In this document: one piece after another, positions 25,275 through 33,937 of the stretch
Layout of the letters: each line of letters opens with the position of its first letter
Numbering within the stretch: position 1 is the first letter of the stretch
The notes under the pieces: generated by a model
The model's database searches: none
What the model saw: the letters and a program-made list of their open reading frames with translations, nothing else
What the model was told of the DNA's origin: nothing
From: a candidate division Hyd24-12 bacterium UBA6080
GTDB taxonomy: Bacteria > Fermentibacterota > Fermentibacteria > Fermentibacterales > JCC-6
NCBI GenBank assembly: GCA_002436025.1
Contig: DIXM01000005.1
Coordinates: forward strand, 1 to 64,000
Length of the DNA: 64,000 nucleotides
Reading direction: 5' to 3'
Made by a program: the position numbers and the translations under genes

Positions 25275-26084
25275 TTACGGATTGCCGGTACATTTTTCCC
25301 TGGCGTAGATGTACGCATCCTGCCCTGTATCCTCCGAGCCCACGGGAACAGAAAGCAGAAGCTTGAAACCGGGGGCCATCACCCCTGCAGCGAACTCATG
25401 GGGATGATACGCCAGGCAATACCTTTGCGTTGAGTACAGAGGTTCTCTGACAACCGGCAGGCCTGAATCAAACAACTCCCGTTCTTCGTGAGAGAGCTCA
25501 CTGCGGCGGTGCCAACCTTTCAGGGTGAGAAGGAGCGTGCCTCCCGGCTTCACAACCCTTTTCACCTCCGCCATGTAGAAGGCCTGGTCTTCAAGGTTCA
25601 TGTGTGGAAAGACGGCGATCGCCAGAACAACATCAAAAGTGTCATCCTCATACTGAAGCGGTTTTCCGTACTCGTTTCTTTGAAAATGACCGCACAGGTT
25701 TTGCCGACACCACCTGACAGCTGCAGCATCAATATCCGTGCCGTGGAGTTCAAGGCTCGGATGATGATGCAGGTGCCGGGCCATCCTTCCCGCCCCGCAG
25801 CCAAAGTCAAGGCAAACAGAGTGTTCGAGTGTCCTTCCAACCCTGGCGAGAAGAGAGAGGATATTGACTGCGCCCCTTGCTCCTGTTGACAGGAAGTGCC
25901 CGGTGTCGTAACACGCCGCGGACCGGAAACAAAGATGAGGGGGAGGGCACGGAAGGCACTCTGAAGTTGCATGGTGTTCGCATGCTTTCCACACAATTGT
26001 TTTCCAGCACCCAAGGCCAGTTCTATAAACGGCTCTTGCAGCTCTGAGAAGGCCTGTCCTTGCCAGGACACCCCTCAGGGACAC
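25275..26084 (-). CDS. Class I SAM-dependent methyltransferase, partner of radical SAM gene
   Basis: A 269-residue methyltransferase. Motif I is VCLDFGCGAGRMARHL, the beta-2 acid is in LHGTDIDAAAV, motif IV is FDVVLAIAVFPHM and motif V is VVKPGGTLLLTLKGW. An ~75-residue N-terminal helical extension precedes the fold. The GTG start lies in the last ten bases of the radical SAM gene, with GGAAG upstream, so translation is coupled. Acceptor unknown; methylation of the same product as the radical SAM enzyme is plausible. Confidence 0.8.
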   Translation of the reverse strand: MSLRGVLARTGLLRAARAVYRTGLGCWKTIVWKACEHHATSECLPCPPPHLCFRSAACYDTGHFLSTGARGAVNILSLLARVGRTLEHSVCLDFGCGAGRMARHLHHHPSLELHGTDIDAAAVRWCRQNLCGHFQRNEYGKPLQYEDDTFDVVLAIAVFPHMNLEDQAFYMAEVKRVVKPGGTLLLTLKGWHRRSELSHEERELFDSGLPVVREPLYSTQRYCLAYHPHEFAAGVMAPGFKLLLSVPVGSEDTGQDAYIYAREKCTGNP

Positions 26085-27343
26085 AGGGTCTTCCGAAGTG
26101 ATCTCCGCAGGGAGCCGTATGGTTCGCCCAGCGACAGAAGAACCATCTCCGGAGAGTATGCCGGATTACTGCGACGGGGTTTTTCCACGATCTCCTCCAC
26201 ATGTCTGATCAGTGACTGCGCCTCGTTGACCCTTCCCGCTTGAAGGTGACGGCGGGATTCGCAAATGGCCATGTTTATCTGCTGTTCATTCCACATGCAG
26301 TAATCAACACCAACAGTTGGCAAACCTGTACCAAATGGTACGAACCTCAATGCCCGGTAGGTTCGGGAGGCGAGCCTGTGAATTGATTGGTAACGGCTTA
26401 TGCGGTTCTTCAGCCTGTTCCTGCGATCCCTGGTTTCAATCGACTCAAGCCTGAGACAGGTTTCGGGCACACCTGCCCTTTTCAGCGCTTTTGAAAGCTC
26501 AGCAACGGTTTCGACCGAAGTGCTCCACTCACCCCTTCGGGTGATGATGAAACGAATCTCATCCACTCCGATGTCACATGCCATTTCCCACGCCAGTGCA
26601 AGGTGTTCGATCTCGGAGTTGTGGCGAAAGAGGATGTACCTCCAAACAACATGAACTGCTGATGAATCGGCGGCAGCGGATTGAAGGAAGCTCACCGCAT
26701 TGCTGAAACTGCCTCCCACCCTGTACCGGCCGTAGCTGCTCTGGTCAACTCCGTCCAGCGCAACATGCAACTGGTCAACTCCCGGGCGGACCAGCTCGGT
26801 TGAGTACCGCGTCTGGCCATTGGTACCGAGTGTTATGAAAGCTGCGGGATACAAGCGCCGGGCGGCTCGAATCAATTCGGGCAGTTCAGGGTTCAGCGTT
26901 GGCTCCCCATGACCGGAGAAGTCGAAAACAAGGATTCTGATGCCAGCCCGGGAAAAATCGTTGAGAGTGCTTGCGAAAACCCCGGGGGAGAGCAGGTGCG
27001 GCGGATCAAGAGCCTCCCTTTCCTCGGAAGTTGCGCAGGCAAGGCACCGCAGCGTACACAGGGCGGAGGGTTCAACCTGCATCACGCTCAACACTTCAGG
27101 GTTGAAAAGGGGAACTCCTGTCATGGAGAGGCACAGGCAACCGGGGCAAACCAGCGAATCGGGCAGCGAACCGGCACGAAGGGCTTTCGCAGCCCGGGCA
27201 CACGGGCCTTCAGGTTCGTAGACCCTTGACATGTCTGATGTTTCAGAGGGGAGACACAGAACTTTGTCGCTTCCAGCATCGTCCCAGCAGACGAACCTGC
27301 CGTTTGCCCGCAGAAAAAGGCAGTCAACTGTCGGGCATCTCAT
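26075..27343 (-). CDS. Radical SAM enzyme with Cys-rich N-terminal extension
   Basis: A 422-residue protein. The [4Fe-4S] cluster motif C-x3-C-x2-C is CTLRCLAC (Cys96, 100, 103). VFDFSGHGEPTLNPELPELI matches the GGEP-type SAM-binding motif. The first ~75 residues hold further Cys (C3, C8, C19, C30 and a CPGCLC cluster near 66-71), as in SPASM-like proteins that carry extra clusters. The ATG at 27343 has GGAGG ten bases before it and a TATAAT box upstream, so the longer frame to 27454 is not used. It is translated with the following methyltransferase. No precursor peptide gene was seen next to it. Confidence 0.8.
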   Translation of the reverse strand: MRCPTVDCLFLRANGRFVCWDDAGSDKVLCLPSETSDMSRVYEPEGPCARAAKALRAGSLPDSLVCPGCLCLSMTGVPLFNPEVLSVMQVEPSALCTLRCLACATSEEREALDPPHLLSPGVFASTLNDFSRAGIRILVFDFSGHGEPTLNPELPELIRAARRLYPAAFITLGTNGQTRYSTELVRPGVDQLHVALDGVDQSSYGRYRVGGSFSNAVSFLQSAAADSSAVHVVWRYILFRHNSEIEHLALAWEMACDIGVDEIRFIITRRGEWSTSVETVAELSKALKRAGVPETCLRLESIETRDRRNRLKNRISRYQSIHRLASRTYRALRFVPFGTGLPTVGVDYCMWNEQQINMAICESRRHLQAGRVNEAQSLIRHVEEIVEKPRRSNPAYSPEMVLLSLGEPYGSLRRSLRKTLCP

Positions 27344-27401
27344 TCCGGTAAAACCTCCGGTGACAAGAAAGACGATGGATTGCGCAGAAGTTCGCAGGGT
27401 C

Positions 27402-27407
27402 ATTATA
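27402..27407 (-). promoter_or_regulatory. -10 element (TATAAT) of the radical SAM operon
   Basis: A perfect minus-strand TATAAT about 60 bases before the ATG at 27343. The -35 is poor: TTGGCC lies 20 bases upstream, so the promoter is uncertain in that half. Confidence 0.45.
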
Positions 27408-27547
27408 TATGGTTGCTGCGTATTCACGGCCAATCCCAACTGACCTTGCATCACTGAACAGCGTTTTGGAAAAGCTCATGTTGAAAGCCGAAACAGCGAA
27501 ATGAAAGTCAATCAGGAACACCCCTCTTTTTTCCCGGGAAGGTTGCC

Positions 27548-28006
27548 ATGACTGTTTTCCTGCTCATTCTTTCGATGTCTTTCAAGGGTGCAGAAGTACC
27601 ATTCACGATAATCGAGACCGGGTTTTTCGTTGAGGAGCCCGTTCAGGCCGTTGTGAGAACCACTGCTGAATGGGCCGGACTTTTCGAGCAGTTCACCGTC
27701 CCCACCGAGATCGGAATGCTTGAGTACCCGCCGACCTTTCCGTCTTTTGTCGACTTCGATACCGGGATGCTCATAATCGTCGGGCTCGGAAAATCGACCG
27801 ACGTCGGGGCAGGGAACAACCCTTCAGTCAGTATCGATTCCCTGATGCTTCGGAATGACAGCCTGTTCGTACATTACACCACAAGCGTTCCAGATGAGGG
27901 TGCTTTTTGCACTGCGGGAGGTTTTGTCTACCCTTCATGCATGGCTGTCGTTGAGAGGACCGGGGCTGTTCCCGTTTTTATCCCTACCTCAGGTTCCGGG
28001 ATGTGA
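27548..28006 (+). CDS. PrcB-like small secreted protein
   Basis: A 152-residue protein with a short hydrophobic N-terminus. Residues ~55-145 (FDTGMLIIVGLGKSTDVG ... SLFVHYTTSVPDEGAFCTAGG ... AVPVFI) resemble the C-terminal domain of PrcB, the stability partner of treponemal dentilisin protease. Its 3' end overlaps the convergent kinase gene by 23 bases. GGAAGG precedes the ATG. Whether it partners a protease here is not known. Confidence 0.5.
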   Translation: MTVFLLILSMSFKGAEVPFTIIETGFFVEEPVQAVVRTTAEWAGLFEQFTVPTEIGMLEYPPTFPSFVDFDTGMLIIVGLGKSTDVGAGNNPSVSIDSLMLRNDSLFVHYTTSVPDEGAFCTAGGFVYPSCMAVVERTGAVPVFIPTSGSGM

Positions 28007-31000
28007 TCTCTCCCAGAAGCCTGTTGTACTCCTGATCAAGCACAGTGAGAAGGGCCTCCGCGTTGGCAAGATCGCCACGTCTTGCCTGGTTCTCCAGTCG
28101 TGCCGCCGCTTCGGCCACAACCTCCGCCCCGACGTTCAGTGCCGAGCCCTTGATCGTATGAGCCAGGGCTCTGACCTTGTCCGGCTCGTTTCTGGAGACC
28201 GATCCGGCAAGGTTCGTCATGCATTCGTCGGAACTGCCCAGAAACAGCCTTATCACTTCCCGCACGGCGTCCATGTCGCCGTCGAAGTCTTCCACAAGCC
28301 TTGCGATGTTAAGGACATCGCGTCGTGCCCGACCCTCTGCGTCCGGAGTTGATGGTCTGTGAACGATCCTTCCGATCCACCTCTCCAGAACGACCGAGAG
28401 GGCGTCGGGAGTCACGGGTTTGGCAACGTAGTCATCCATGCCGGCCTTCAGGCACAGTTCCCTGTCGCCCTTCATGGCGTTGGCGGTCATGGCAATGATG
28501 GCCAGCGAAGGATTGGCGGGTCGGCCCGCCTCGCTCCGGATAAGTTTCGACGCCTCGTAGCCATCCATGCCCGGCATTTGACAGTCCATGAAGACAATGT
28601 CGTAGGGGGTCTGTCTGATCTTCTCAACCGCCTCCATTCCATCCCCGGCAAGATCCGAAGCATATCCCAGTTTTTCAAGGATCCTCATGGCGACCTTCTG
28701 GTTCACCGGGTTGTCCTCAGCGACCAGTATCCTTAACGCCTTTTTCCTCTCCTCATCGATGGAGTGCCTTGTGACAAGGGAGCGGGGTCCCTTTTCGGGA
28801 TCCGCCCTGCCGTTCACCATCACCAGGCAGTCAAAGAGCTGGGACTGCTTTACGGGCTTCATCAGGTATGCGCTGAAACCCATTTGGGATAATCTGTTGC
28901 CATCTCCGCGGACTCCCATGGAACTCATCATCACAAGTTTCGGCCTTGGAAGCTCGGGATCCTGAAGGATGCGTCTGCCCAGCTCTTCGCCGTCCATCCC
29001 CGGCATTTGCATGTCGAGTATCGCAATGCTGAAAGGATTGCCCTGCTCCGCCGCCTCCCTCAGTTTCATGTGGGCTGTGAAGCCGTCGGGCGCAGTGTCG
29101 AATGAGGTGTTCCATGACTCCAGAAGAAGTGAGAGAAGCCTTCTGTTGGTGGAATTGTCGTCGACGGCAAGGATGCGGACCCCGTCAAGCGTTCCTCCCG
29201 TGTATCCGGATTGCCCTGTGTTCTGCTTCGAAAGCGGAAGTGTGAACCAGAACTCGCTTCCGACACCTTCCCTGCTCAGGAGCCCCAGCTTTCCGTCCAT
29301 CAATCCCACGAGTTTCCTGCAGATGGAGAGCCCGAGCCCTGTGCCACCGAACTTGCGCGTCGTTGTGGAATCCGCCTGGGTGAATGCGTTGAAGATGCTG
29401 GCGTGCTTCTCCCGGGGAATGCCTATGCCTGTGTCCCTCACCGAGAACCTCAGTTTGACGGTGTCGTCGTCCTCCTCCTCGAGGGCCACGGTTACGCTCA
29501 CTTCGCCCGAGGGAGTGAATTTGACGGCGTTTCCAGTGAGGTTCACCAGGATCTGGCGTATCCGGCCCGGATCACCCACAAGCAGCGAGGGCACTTCGGG
29601 TGAAACGAGACAGACGTATTCCAGACCGGTGCTTTGTGCCTTGAAGGCCGCCATGTCGCTGACCTCGTCCATCATACGGCGAAGATCGAAGGGGATCGAT
29701 TCTATCTCCATCCTGCCGGCTTCTATCTTGGAGAAGTCGAGGATGTCGTTGATAAGCGTCAGCAGAGCCTCGCCGCTTACGCGGACGGTCTCGGCGTACT
29801 CCCGCTGTTCAGGGGAAAGGTCGGTCTGAGCAAGAAGACCTGCCATGCCGATCACTCCGTTAAGCGGTGTTCGTATCTCGTGGCTCATGTTGGCCAGGAA
29901 CATGCTTTTTGCAGCATTGGCGCTTCTTGCCTCCTCCGCACTTCTCTCGGCAAGCTCAAGAGCTTCCTCGAGTCTGCTGTTGGCCTTCCTGGTCTCACTG
30001 ACCGCCCTGTTCCGCGCCTCCTCCAATTCGAGGTTGTAGACGGAAAAGGCCACATCGTCCGCAAGCTCTTGAAAGAGAACCAGTTCTTCCGAATCACTCT
30101 GAAGCGACAAGGGGATTCCAACTGAGATAACACCGAACAGGTTTCCCGCGTTTCTGAGCGCGGTGGTAAAGGTTCGGCTTTCAGGGTCGAGACCCAGAAG
30201 GGGGCACGTCAAACACTCTGTTTCAACGTCCCCGATCAGGATCACCCCCTGGCCGGCAAAGGCCTTCTCGGCGCAGGCGTTCAACCCCTGCTCCTGAAAG
30301 AGCTTTTCCAGGAGTACGAACCTGTCCCGGGGTATACCAGCGCCCGCAATACGGTAGAATTTCCTTTCACCGTCACAGAGGGCTATCCAGGCCGACCTGT
30401 AACCCCTTGTTGATATCAGGGCATCGCAGGCGCCCTGTGTCAGGGAATTCAGATCCCGTTCCTTCGTGATCAGCCGGTTGACCTGTCTTACTGCCTTGAG
30501 GGCCCTCGTCAGATGAAGGCTTTTCCTTCTCTCGTCCTCCAGCGGGGAGATGTCGACAAGGGCGCCCACGGTCTCCACGTGAACCCCGTTCGAGTCCAGC
30601 ACTCGCGTGGACACACCAAGTATGGGGATGAGCCTCCCATCCACTCCGATCAGATCATGGGTGTAAGCTACATGACTTCCCATCGACAAGGTGTCGGCAT
30701 CCTGAAGGCCTGGAAGCTGGTCATCGGGGATGAAATCTCTGATGGATCTGCCCAGGAATTCGCTCTCCGACGACGCTCCGAGCATTTCAACAAGGGTGCT
30801 GTTCAGGAATGTAAACCTGTTCTCGGGGGAAAGGACCGCGATCCCCTCCTGAACCGAGTTCAGTATCCTCACGTACCTGTCCCGTGTGTCGATCAACTCC
30901 GAGATGTCGCGGATGAAACCCTCGAGCCCCGTGGGGTTGCCGGATTCGTCCCGCAGGAGTCTTGAAGTGGTCTCCGCGTGGAAGGTGGAGCCATCCCTCC

Positions 31001-31268
31001 GGTAAAGCACCTCCCTGAATCCCCTGACTATCCCATCCCTGTGAATGATCTCCAGAAAGTCGTTCCGCAAGCCCTCCCGGGGGTACAGATCCCTTGAAAT
31101 GTTTATGCCGATCATGTCATCGGGGCTTTCGAAGCCGAACAACTCGGCGGTCCTGGGGTTCACAGCCTGGATGGTGCCGTTCATGTCCGCCCTGTAGTAG
31201 GCTTCTATCATGGATTCGAAAACCCTTGCCAGGTCTTCCCGGTCAACCCCGATGCGCTTCTCGGCCAT
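27984..31268 (-). CDS. Hybrid sensor histidine kinase (PAS-PAS-GAF-HisKA-HATPase-REC-REC-HPt)
   Basis: A 1094-residue phosphorelay protein without clear membrane helices. Two PAS domains (~15-125 and ~130-245; DMNGTIQAVNPRTAELFGF) and a GAF-like domain (~270-420) sense signals. The phospho-acceptor His lies in FLANMSHEIRTPLNGVIGM near residue 463. The ATPase N, G1 and G2 boxes follow (NLTGNAVKF, DTGIGIP, GTGLGLSI). Receiver Asp are in IAILDMQMPGMDG (~752) and IVFMDCQMPGMDG (~894). The C-terminal HPt His is in ALAHTIKGSALNVGA (~1037). The ATG at 31268 is used; a TTG at 31307 is possible. No cognate output gene is adjacent. Confidence 0.92.
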   Translation of the reverse strand: MAEKRIGVDREDLARVFESMIEAYYRADMNGTIQAVNPRTAELFGFESPDDMIGINISRDLYPREGLRNDFLEIIHRDGIVRGFREVLYRRDGSTFHAETTSRLLRDESGNPTGLEGFIRDISELIDTRDRYVRILNSVQEGIAVLSPENRFTFLNSTLVEMLGASSESEFLGRSIRDFIPDDQLPGLQDADTLSMGSHVAYTHDLIGVDGRLIPILGVSTRVLDSNGVHVETVGALVDISPLEDERRKSLHLTRALKAVRQVNRLITKERDLNSLTQGACDALISTRGYRSAWIALCDGERKFYRIAGAGIPRDRFVLLEKLFQEQGLNACAEKAFAGQGVILIGDVETECLTCPLLGLDPESRTFTTALRNAGNLFGVISVGIPLSLQSDSEELVLFQELADDVAFSVYNLELEEARNRAVSETRKANSRLEEALELAERSAEEARSANAAKSMFLANMSHEIRTPLNGVIGMAGLLAQTDLSPEQREYAETVRVSGEALLTLINDILDFSKIEAGRMEIESIPFDLRRMMDEVSDMAAFKAQSTGLEYVCLVSPEVPSLLVGDPGRIRQILVNLTGNAVKFTPSGEVSVTVALEEEDDDTVKLRFSVRDTGIGIPREKHASIFNAFTQADSTTTRKFGGTGLGLSICRKLVGLMDGKLGLLSREGVGSEFWFTLPLSKQNTGQSGYTGGTLDGVRILAVDDNSTNRRLLSLLLESWNTSFDTAPDGFTAHMKLREAAEQGNPFSIAILDMQMPGMDGEELGRRILQDPELPRPKLVMMSSMGVRGDGNRLSQMGFSAYLMKPVKQSQLFDCLVMVNGRADPEKGPRSLVTRHSIDEERKKALRILVAEDNPVNQKVAMRILEKLGYASDLAGDGMEAVEKIRQTPYDIVFMDCQMPGMDGYEASKLIRSEAGRPANPSLAIIAMTANAMKGDRELCLKAGMDDYVAKPVTPDALSVVLERWIGRIVHRPSTPDAEGRARRDVLNIARLVEDFDGDMDAVREVIRLFLGSSDECMTNLAGSVSRNEPDKVRALAHTIKGSALNVGAEVVAEAAARLENQARRGDLANAEALLTVLDQEYNRLLGEITSRNLR

Positions 31269-31416
31269 TTCTTCCCAACCTTCCCTCGTTCCTGAAACCT
31301 TGTCCAATGATTGCGCATCACAGCCCTCAAGTAAACCGGGCGGGATTGCAGCCCGCCCCTTTTCTGTCTATTGTCCCGAAGCCGCGGACCCGAAAACAAT
31401 CTGAGGGAGGCAATTC

Positions 31417-31710
31417 ATGACAGAAGACCGTTCCAGGCCGTTTTCCACCGGGGGTTTCTTCCTGGTACAGCTCGCGATGATCATTCCCGTTCTGAACCTC
31501 ATTCTCCTTCTGGTGTTCGCCCTCAGCAACAGCACGAACATGAACCTTCAGAACTGGAGCCGCGCCATGCTCATCTTCGTGGCCATAGGGATACTGGTGT
31601 CCATCGTGGGGGGCATCCTTGGCGTCACGGTCATTGGCGGGGTGCTGGAATCCATCAAGGGAATGCTTGAGAATGTGAACATCCAGAATGGCCTGACCGT
31701 TCCGAAGTAA
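31417..31710 (+). CDS. Small two-helix membrane protein, DUF5362-like
   Basis: A 97-residue protein with two transmembrane helices (residues ~12-36 and ~48-75, FFLVQLAMIIPVLNLILLLVFAL and LIFVAIGILVSIVGGILG). GAGGGAGG lies upstream of the ATG. A terminator follows at 31730, so it is monocistronic. Function unknown. Confidence 0.65.
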   Translation: MTEDRSRPFSTGGFFLVQLAMIIPVLNLILLLVFALSNSTNMNLQNWSRAMLIFVAIGILVSIVGGILGVTVIGGVLESIKGMLENVNIQNGLTVPK

Positions 31711-31729
31711 CAGGGAAACCGGAAACCAC

Positions 31730-31763
31730 GGGCGGGGTCTCACGGCTCCCGCCCTTCCTTTTA
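31730..31763 (+). terminator. Rho-independent terminator
   Basis: GGGCGGG (31730-31736) pairs with CCCGCCC (31748-31754), followed by TTCCTTTTAT. Confidence 0.65.
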
Positions 31764-31794
31764 TATCGAAGCATCCTGATGTGGCAACTCTGCA

Positions 31795-31823
31795 TTGACA
31801 AATTTGTGTATACGGACAATTAT
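31795..31823 (+). promoter_or_regulatory. Promoter of propeller paralogue A
   Basis: Perfect TTGACA (31795-31800), 17-base spacer and AATTAT (31818-31823). The 12-mer TTGACAAATTTG recurs in the ompA-like promoter at 42715, and the spacing is retained in the duplicated copy at 32912. Confidence 0.55.
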
Positions 31824-31889
31824 CGACAATGTTTCCTCCGGGAAAGCAAGTGATTCGAATCAAACGAGAACGAAATGGGAGGGGTAATG

Positions 31890-32744
31890 ATGAAAGCAAT
31901 GTGCCTTTTGCTTCTTTGCTTCGGGTTCCTTTTCGCAGCCGACCCCGACGCCGGGCCGTCTGCGGCTCCGGGAGTTCCTTCTCCCGGCAGGGCCGACATC
32001 ACGATCACGCAGGTGAACACCTACAATGTCACTCTTGGCGGCAACCCAAGGGGCTGCGATTTCGCTGATACCTACGATGCGCTTATTGTGACCGACTACA
32101 CCTCCGACCTTATTTACAACCTCGACCCCGACAACGGAAGCATCGGGAGCACCCTCCCCTGCCCTACGGGGTTGCCGGACATTCTTGGGGTCATCTACCA
32201 GCAGACCCCGGGGGGAAACTTCATCTACGTCAACAACTGGAATGCGGTTACCCCCATCTACAAGTTCGACGTGAGCACGACAACCTGGAGCACCATCACC
32301 AACCCTGTCACGGGCGAACCCAGGGGGATGGACATGGACGATGACGGCATGATCTGGTGCTCCGAGGCCGTTTCCCGCTCTCTTTACCGCTTCGACACCT
32401 CGGGCGGAAGCGTCAGTTCCTGGAGCCTCTCCGAGCTTCCGGCATCATATTCCTGCGCATGCGCTGTGTTCCCTTACAACGGCAATACGGGCATTCTCGT
32501 GGGTGGTTACACCTACGGCAACTTCTACTTCTATGAGTATACCGGGAGCAGCCTGATCTACCTCGGCAGCGCCGCCGAGCCTGCTGCGGTAACCTCCTCA
32601 TACGATGTCTGCTACAGCGCCGACCGCGACACCTTCTTCTGGGTCTCCAAAACAGGCAGTGCCTTCTCCATAACCGAGTTCGAGGTTGACTTCGATGTTG
32701 CGCTAACCCGTGATACCTGGGCGGGTATCAAGGCTTCCTTCTAG
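31890..32744 (+). CDS. Secreted beta-propeller protein, tandem copy A
   Basis: A 284-residue exported protein. The signal peptide is MKAMCLLLLCFGFLFAADPDAG. The rest is repeated propeller-like blades (DALIVTDYTSDLIYNLDPDNG, PRGMDMDDDGMIWCSEAVSRSLYRFDTSGG). Several Cys residues (CPTG, CSEA, CACAVF, VCYS) may form disulfides. Of three ATGs, that at 31890 has GGAGG seven bases upstream. It is closely similar to copy B at 33002. It has its own promoter and terminator. Ligand or role unknown. Confidence 0.7.
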   Translation: MKAMCLLLLCFGFLFAADPDAGPSAAPGVPSPGRADITITQVNTYNVTLGGNPRGCDFADTYDALIVTDYTSDLIYNLDPDNGSIGSTLPCPTGLPDILGVIYQQTPGGNFIYVNNWNAVTPIYKFDVSTTTWSTITNPVTGEPRGMDMDDDGMIWCSEAVSRSLYRFDTSGGSVSSWSLSELPASYSCACAVFPYNGNTGILVGGYTYGNFYFYEYTGSSLIYLGSAAEPAAVTSSYDVCYSADRDTFFWVSKTGSAFSITEFEVDFDVALTRDTWAGIKASF

Positions 32745-32770
32745 CTGAGGAATCGCTTTCGCATGTACCC

Positions 32771-32805
32771 CTCCCCCCCCGGGCGGATGCCCGGGGGGGG
32801 AGTTT
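32771..32805 (+). terminator. Strong GC-rich terminator after copy A
   Basis: A perfect 14-base stem (CTCCCCCCCCGGGC / GCCCGGGGGGGGAG) with a GGAT loop, then TTT. Confidence 0.75.
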
Positions 32806-32911
32806 CCCGGAGTGACATAATTCGGGGAGTTACGGGCAGATGTTACACAGCTCCAGCCCTTCCTTTCATAGCAGTGCATTTATCGTATCATCATGCTGTG
32901 GTTTCTTTGTA

Positions 32912-32940
32912 TCGACATTGCTGTATATATGGACAGTTAT
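32912..32940 (+). promoter_or_regulatory. Promoter of propeller paralogue B
   Basis: TCGACA (32912-32917), 17-base spacer, AGTTAT (32935-32940), aligned with the promoter of copy A. The surrounding ~140 bases are recognisably duplicated from 31741-31870. Confidence 0.45.
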
Positions 32941-33001
32941 CAAAATAGTTTCCAGCAGGAAGGCGTGCGGTCACTTGTGAATATGGTATGAGAGGAATAA
33001 C

Positions 33002-33847
33002 ATGAAAGCCATGTGCCTTTTGCTTCTCTGCTTCGGATTCCTTTACGCTGCCGACCCCGATGCGGGTCCGTCAGTGGCTCCGGGAGTGTCCTCTCCCGGC
33101 AGGGCCGACATCACCATCACAGAGGTGAACACCTACACGGTCACCCTGGGAGGCAACCCCAGGGGCTGCGATTTTGCAGACACCTTTGACGCACTTATCG
33201 TGACCGACTACACGTCCGACCTCATCTACGTTCTCAACCCCGACAACGGAGGTATCGTGAGCACCCTGCCCTGCCCTGCCGGGGTGCCGGATGTTCTTGG
33301 GGTCATCTTCCAGCAGACCACGGGAGGCAACTTCATCTACATCAACAACTGGAATGCCGTGACCGACATCTACGTGTACGACGAGACCTGGAGCAGCTTC
33401 CCAAACCCGGTCGGCGGCGAACCCAGGGGGATGGATCTGGACGAAGACAGCATGATCTGGTGCATTGATGCGGCATCACGCGTTCTCTACCGTTTCAACA
33501 CCTCCGGCGGAAGCGTCAGTTCAGTCAGCCTCACCCAGCTTCCCACATCGTATGCCTGTGCCTGCGCGGTGTTCCCCTACAACGGCAACACTGGCATTCT
33601 CGTGGGTGGCTACACCTACGGCAACTTCTACTTCTACGAGTATACCGGAAGCAGCCTGATCTACCTCGGCAGCGCCCCCGAGCCTGCTGCGGTGAGCTCC
33701 TCATACGATGTCTGCTACAGCGCCGACCGCGACACCTTCTTCTGGGTCTCGAAAACAGGCAGCGCCTATGCCATCACCGAGTTCGAGGTCGACTTCGATG
33801 TGGCGCTCAGCCGGGACACCTGGGCCGGGATCAAGGCATCCTTCTAG
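33002..33847 (+). CDS. Secreted beta-propeller protein, tandem copy B
   Basis: A 281-residue exported protein of the same family as copy A, with the same signal peptide and blade pattern (DALIVTDYTSDLIYVLNPDNG, PRGMDLDEDSMIWCIDAASRVLYRFNTSGG). Similarity is highest in the last ~95 residues, where the two genes are nearly identical in DNA, and lower in the middle (residues ~100-165). It has its own promoter and terminator. Duplicated structural genes of this kind suggest high expression or antigenic variation, but the role is unknown. Confidence 0.7.
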   Translation: MKAMCLLLLCFGFLYAADPDAGPSVAPGVSSPGRADITITEVNTYTVTLGGNPRGCDFADTFDALIVTDYTSDLIYVLNPDNGGIVSTLPCPAGVPDVLGVIFQQTTGGNFIYINNWNAVTDIYVYDETWSSFPNPVGGEPRGMDLDEDSMIWCIDAASRVLYRFNTSGGSVSSVSLTQLPTSYACACAVFPYNGNTGILVGGYTYGNFYFYEYTGSSLIYLGSAPEPAAVSSSYDVCYSADRDTFFWVSKTGSAYAITEFEVDFDVALSRDTWAGIKASF

Positions 33848-33868
33848 AGTCAAGTTTTTAACAGTATT

Positions 33869-33896
33869 CCCCCCGGGGCAACCCCCCGGGGGGTTT
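33869..33896 (+). terminator. GC-rich terminator after copy B
   Basis: CCCCCCGGGG pairs with CCCCGGGGGG around a short CAACC loop, followed by TTT. Confidence 0.7.
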
Positions 33897-33937
33897 CATT
33901 CAAGTCGTGGAAATGCATGAGAAAGCAAGGGAGGGGC

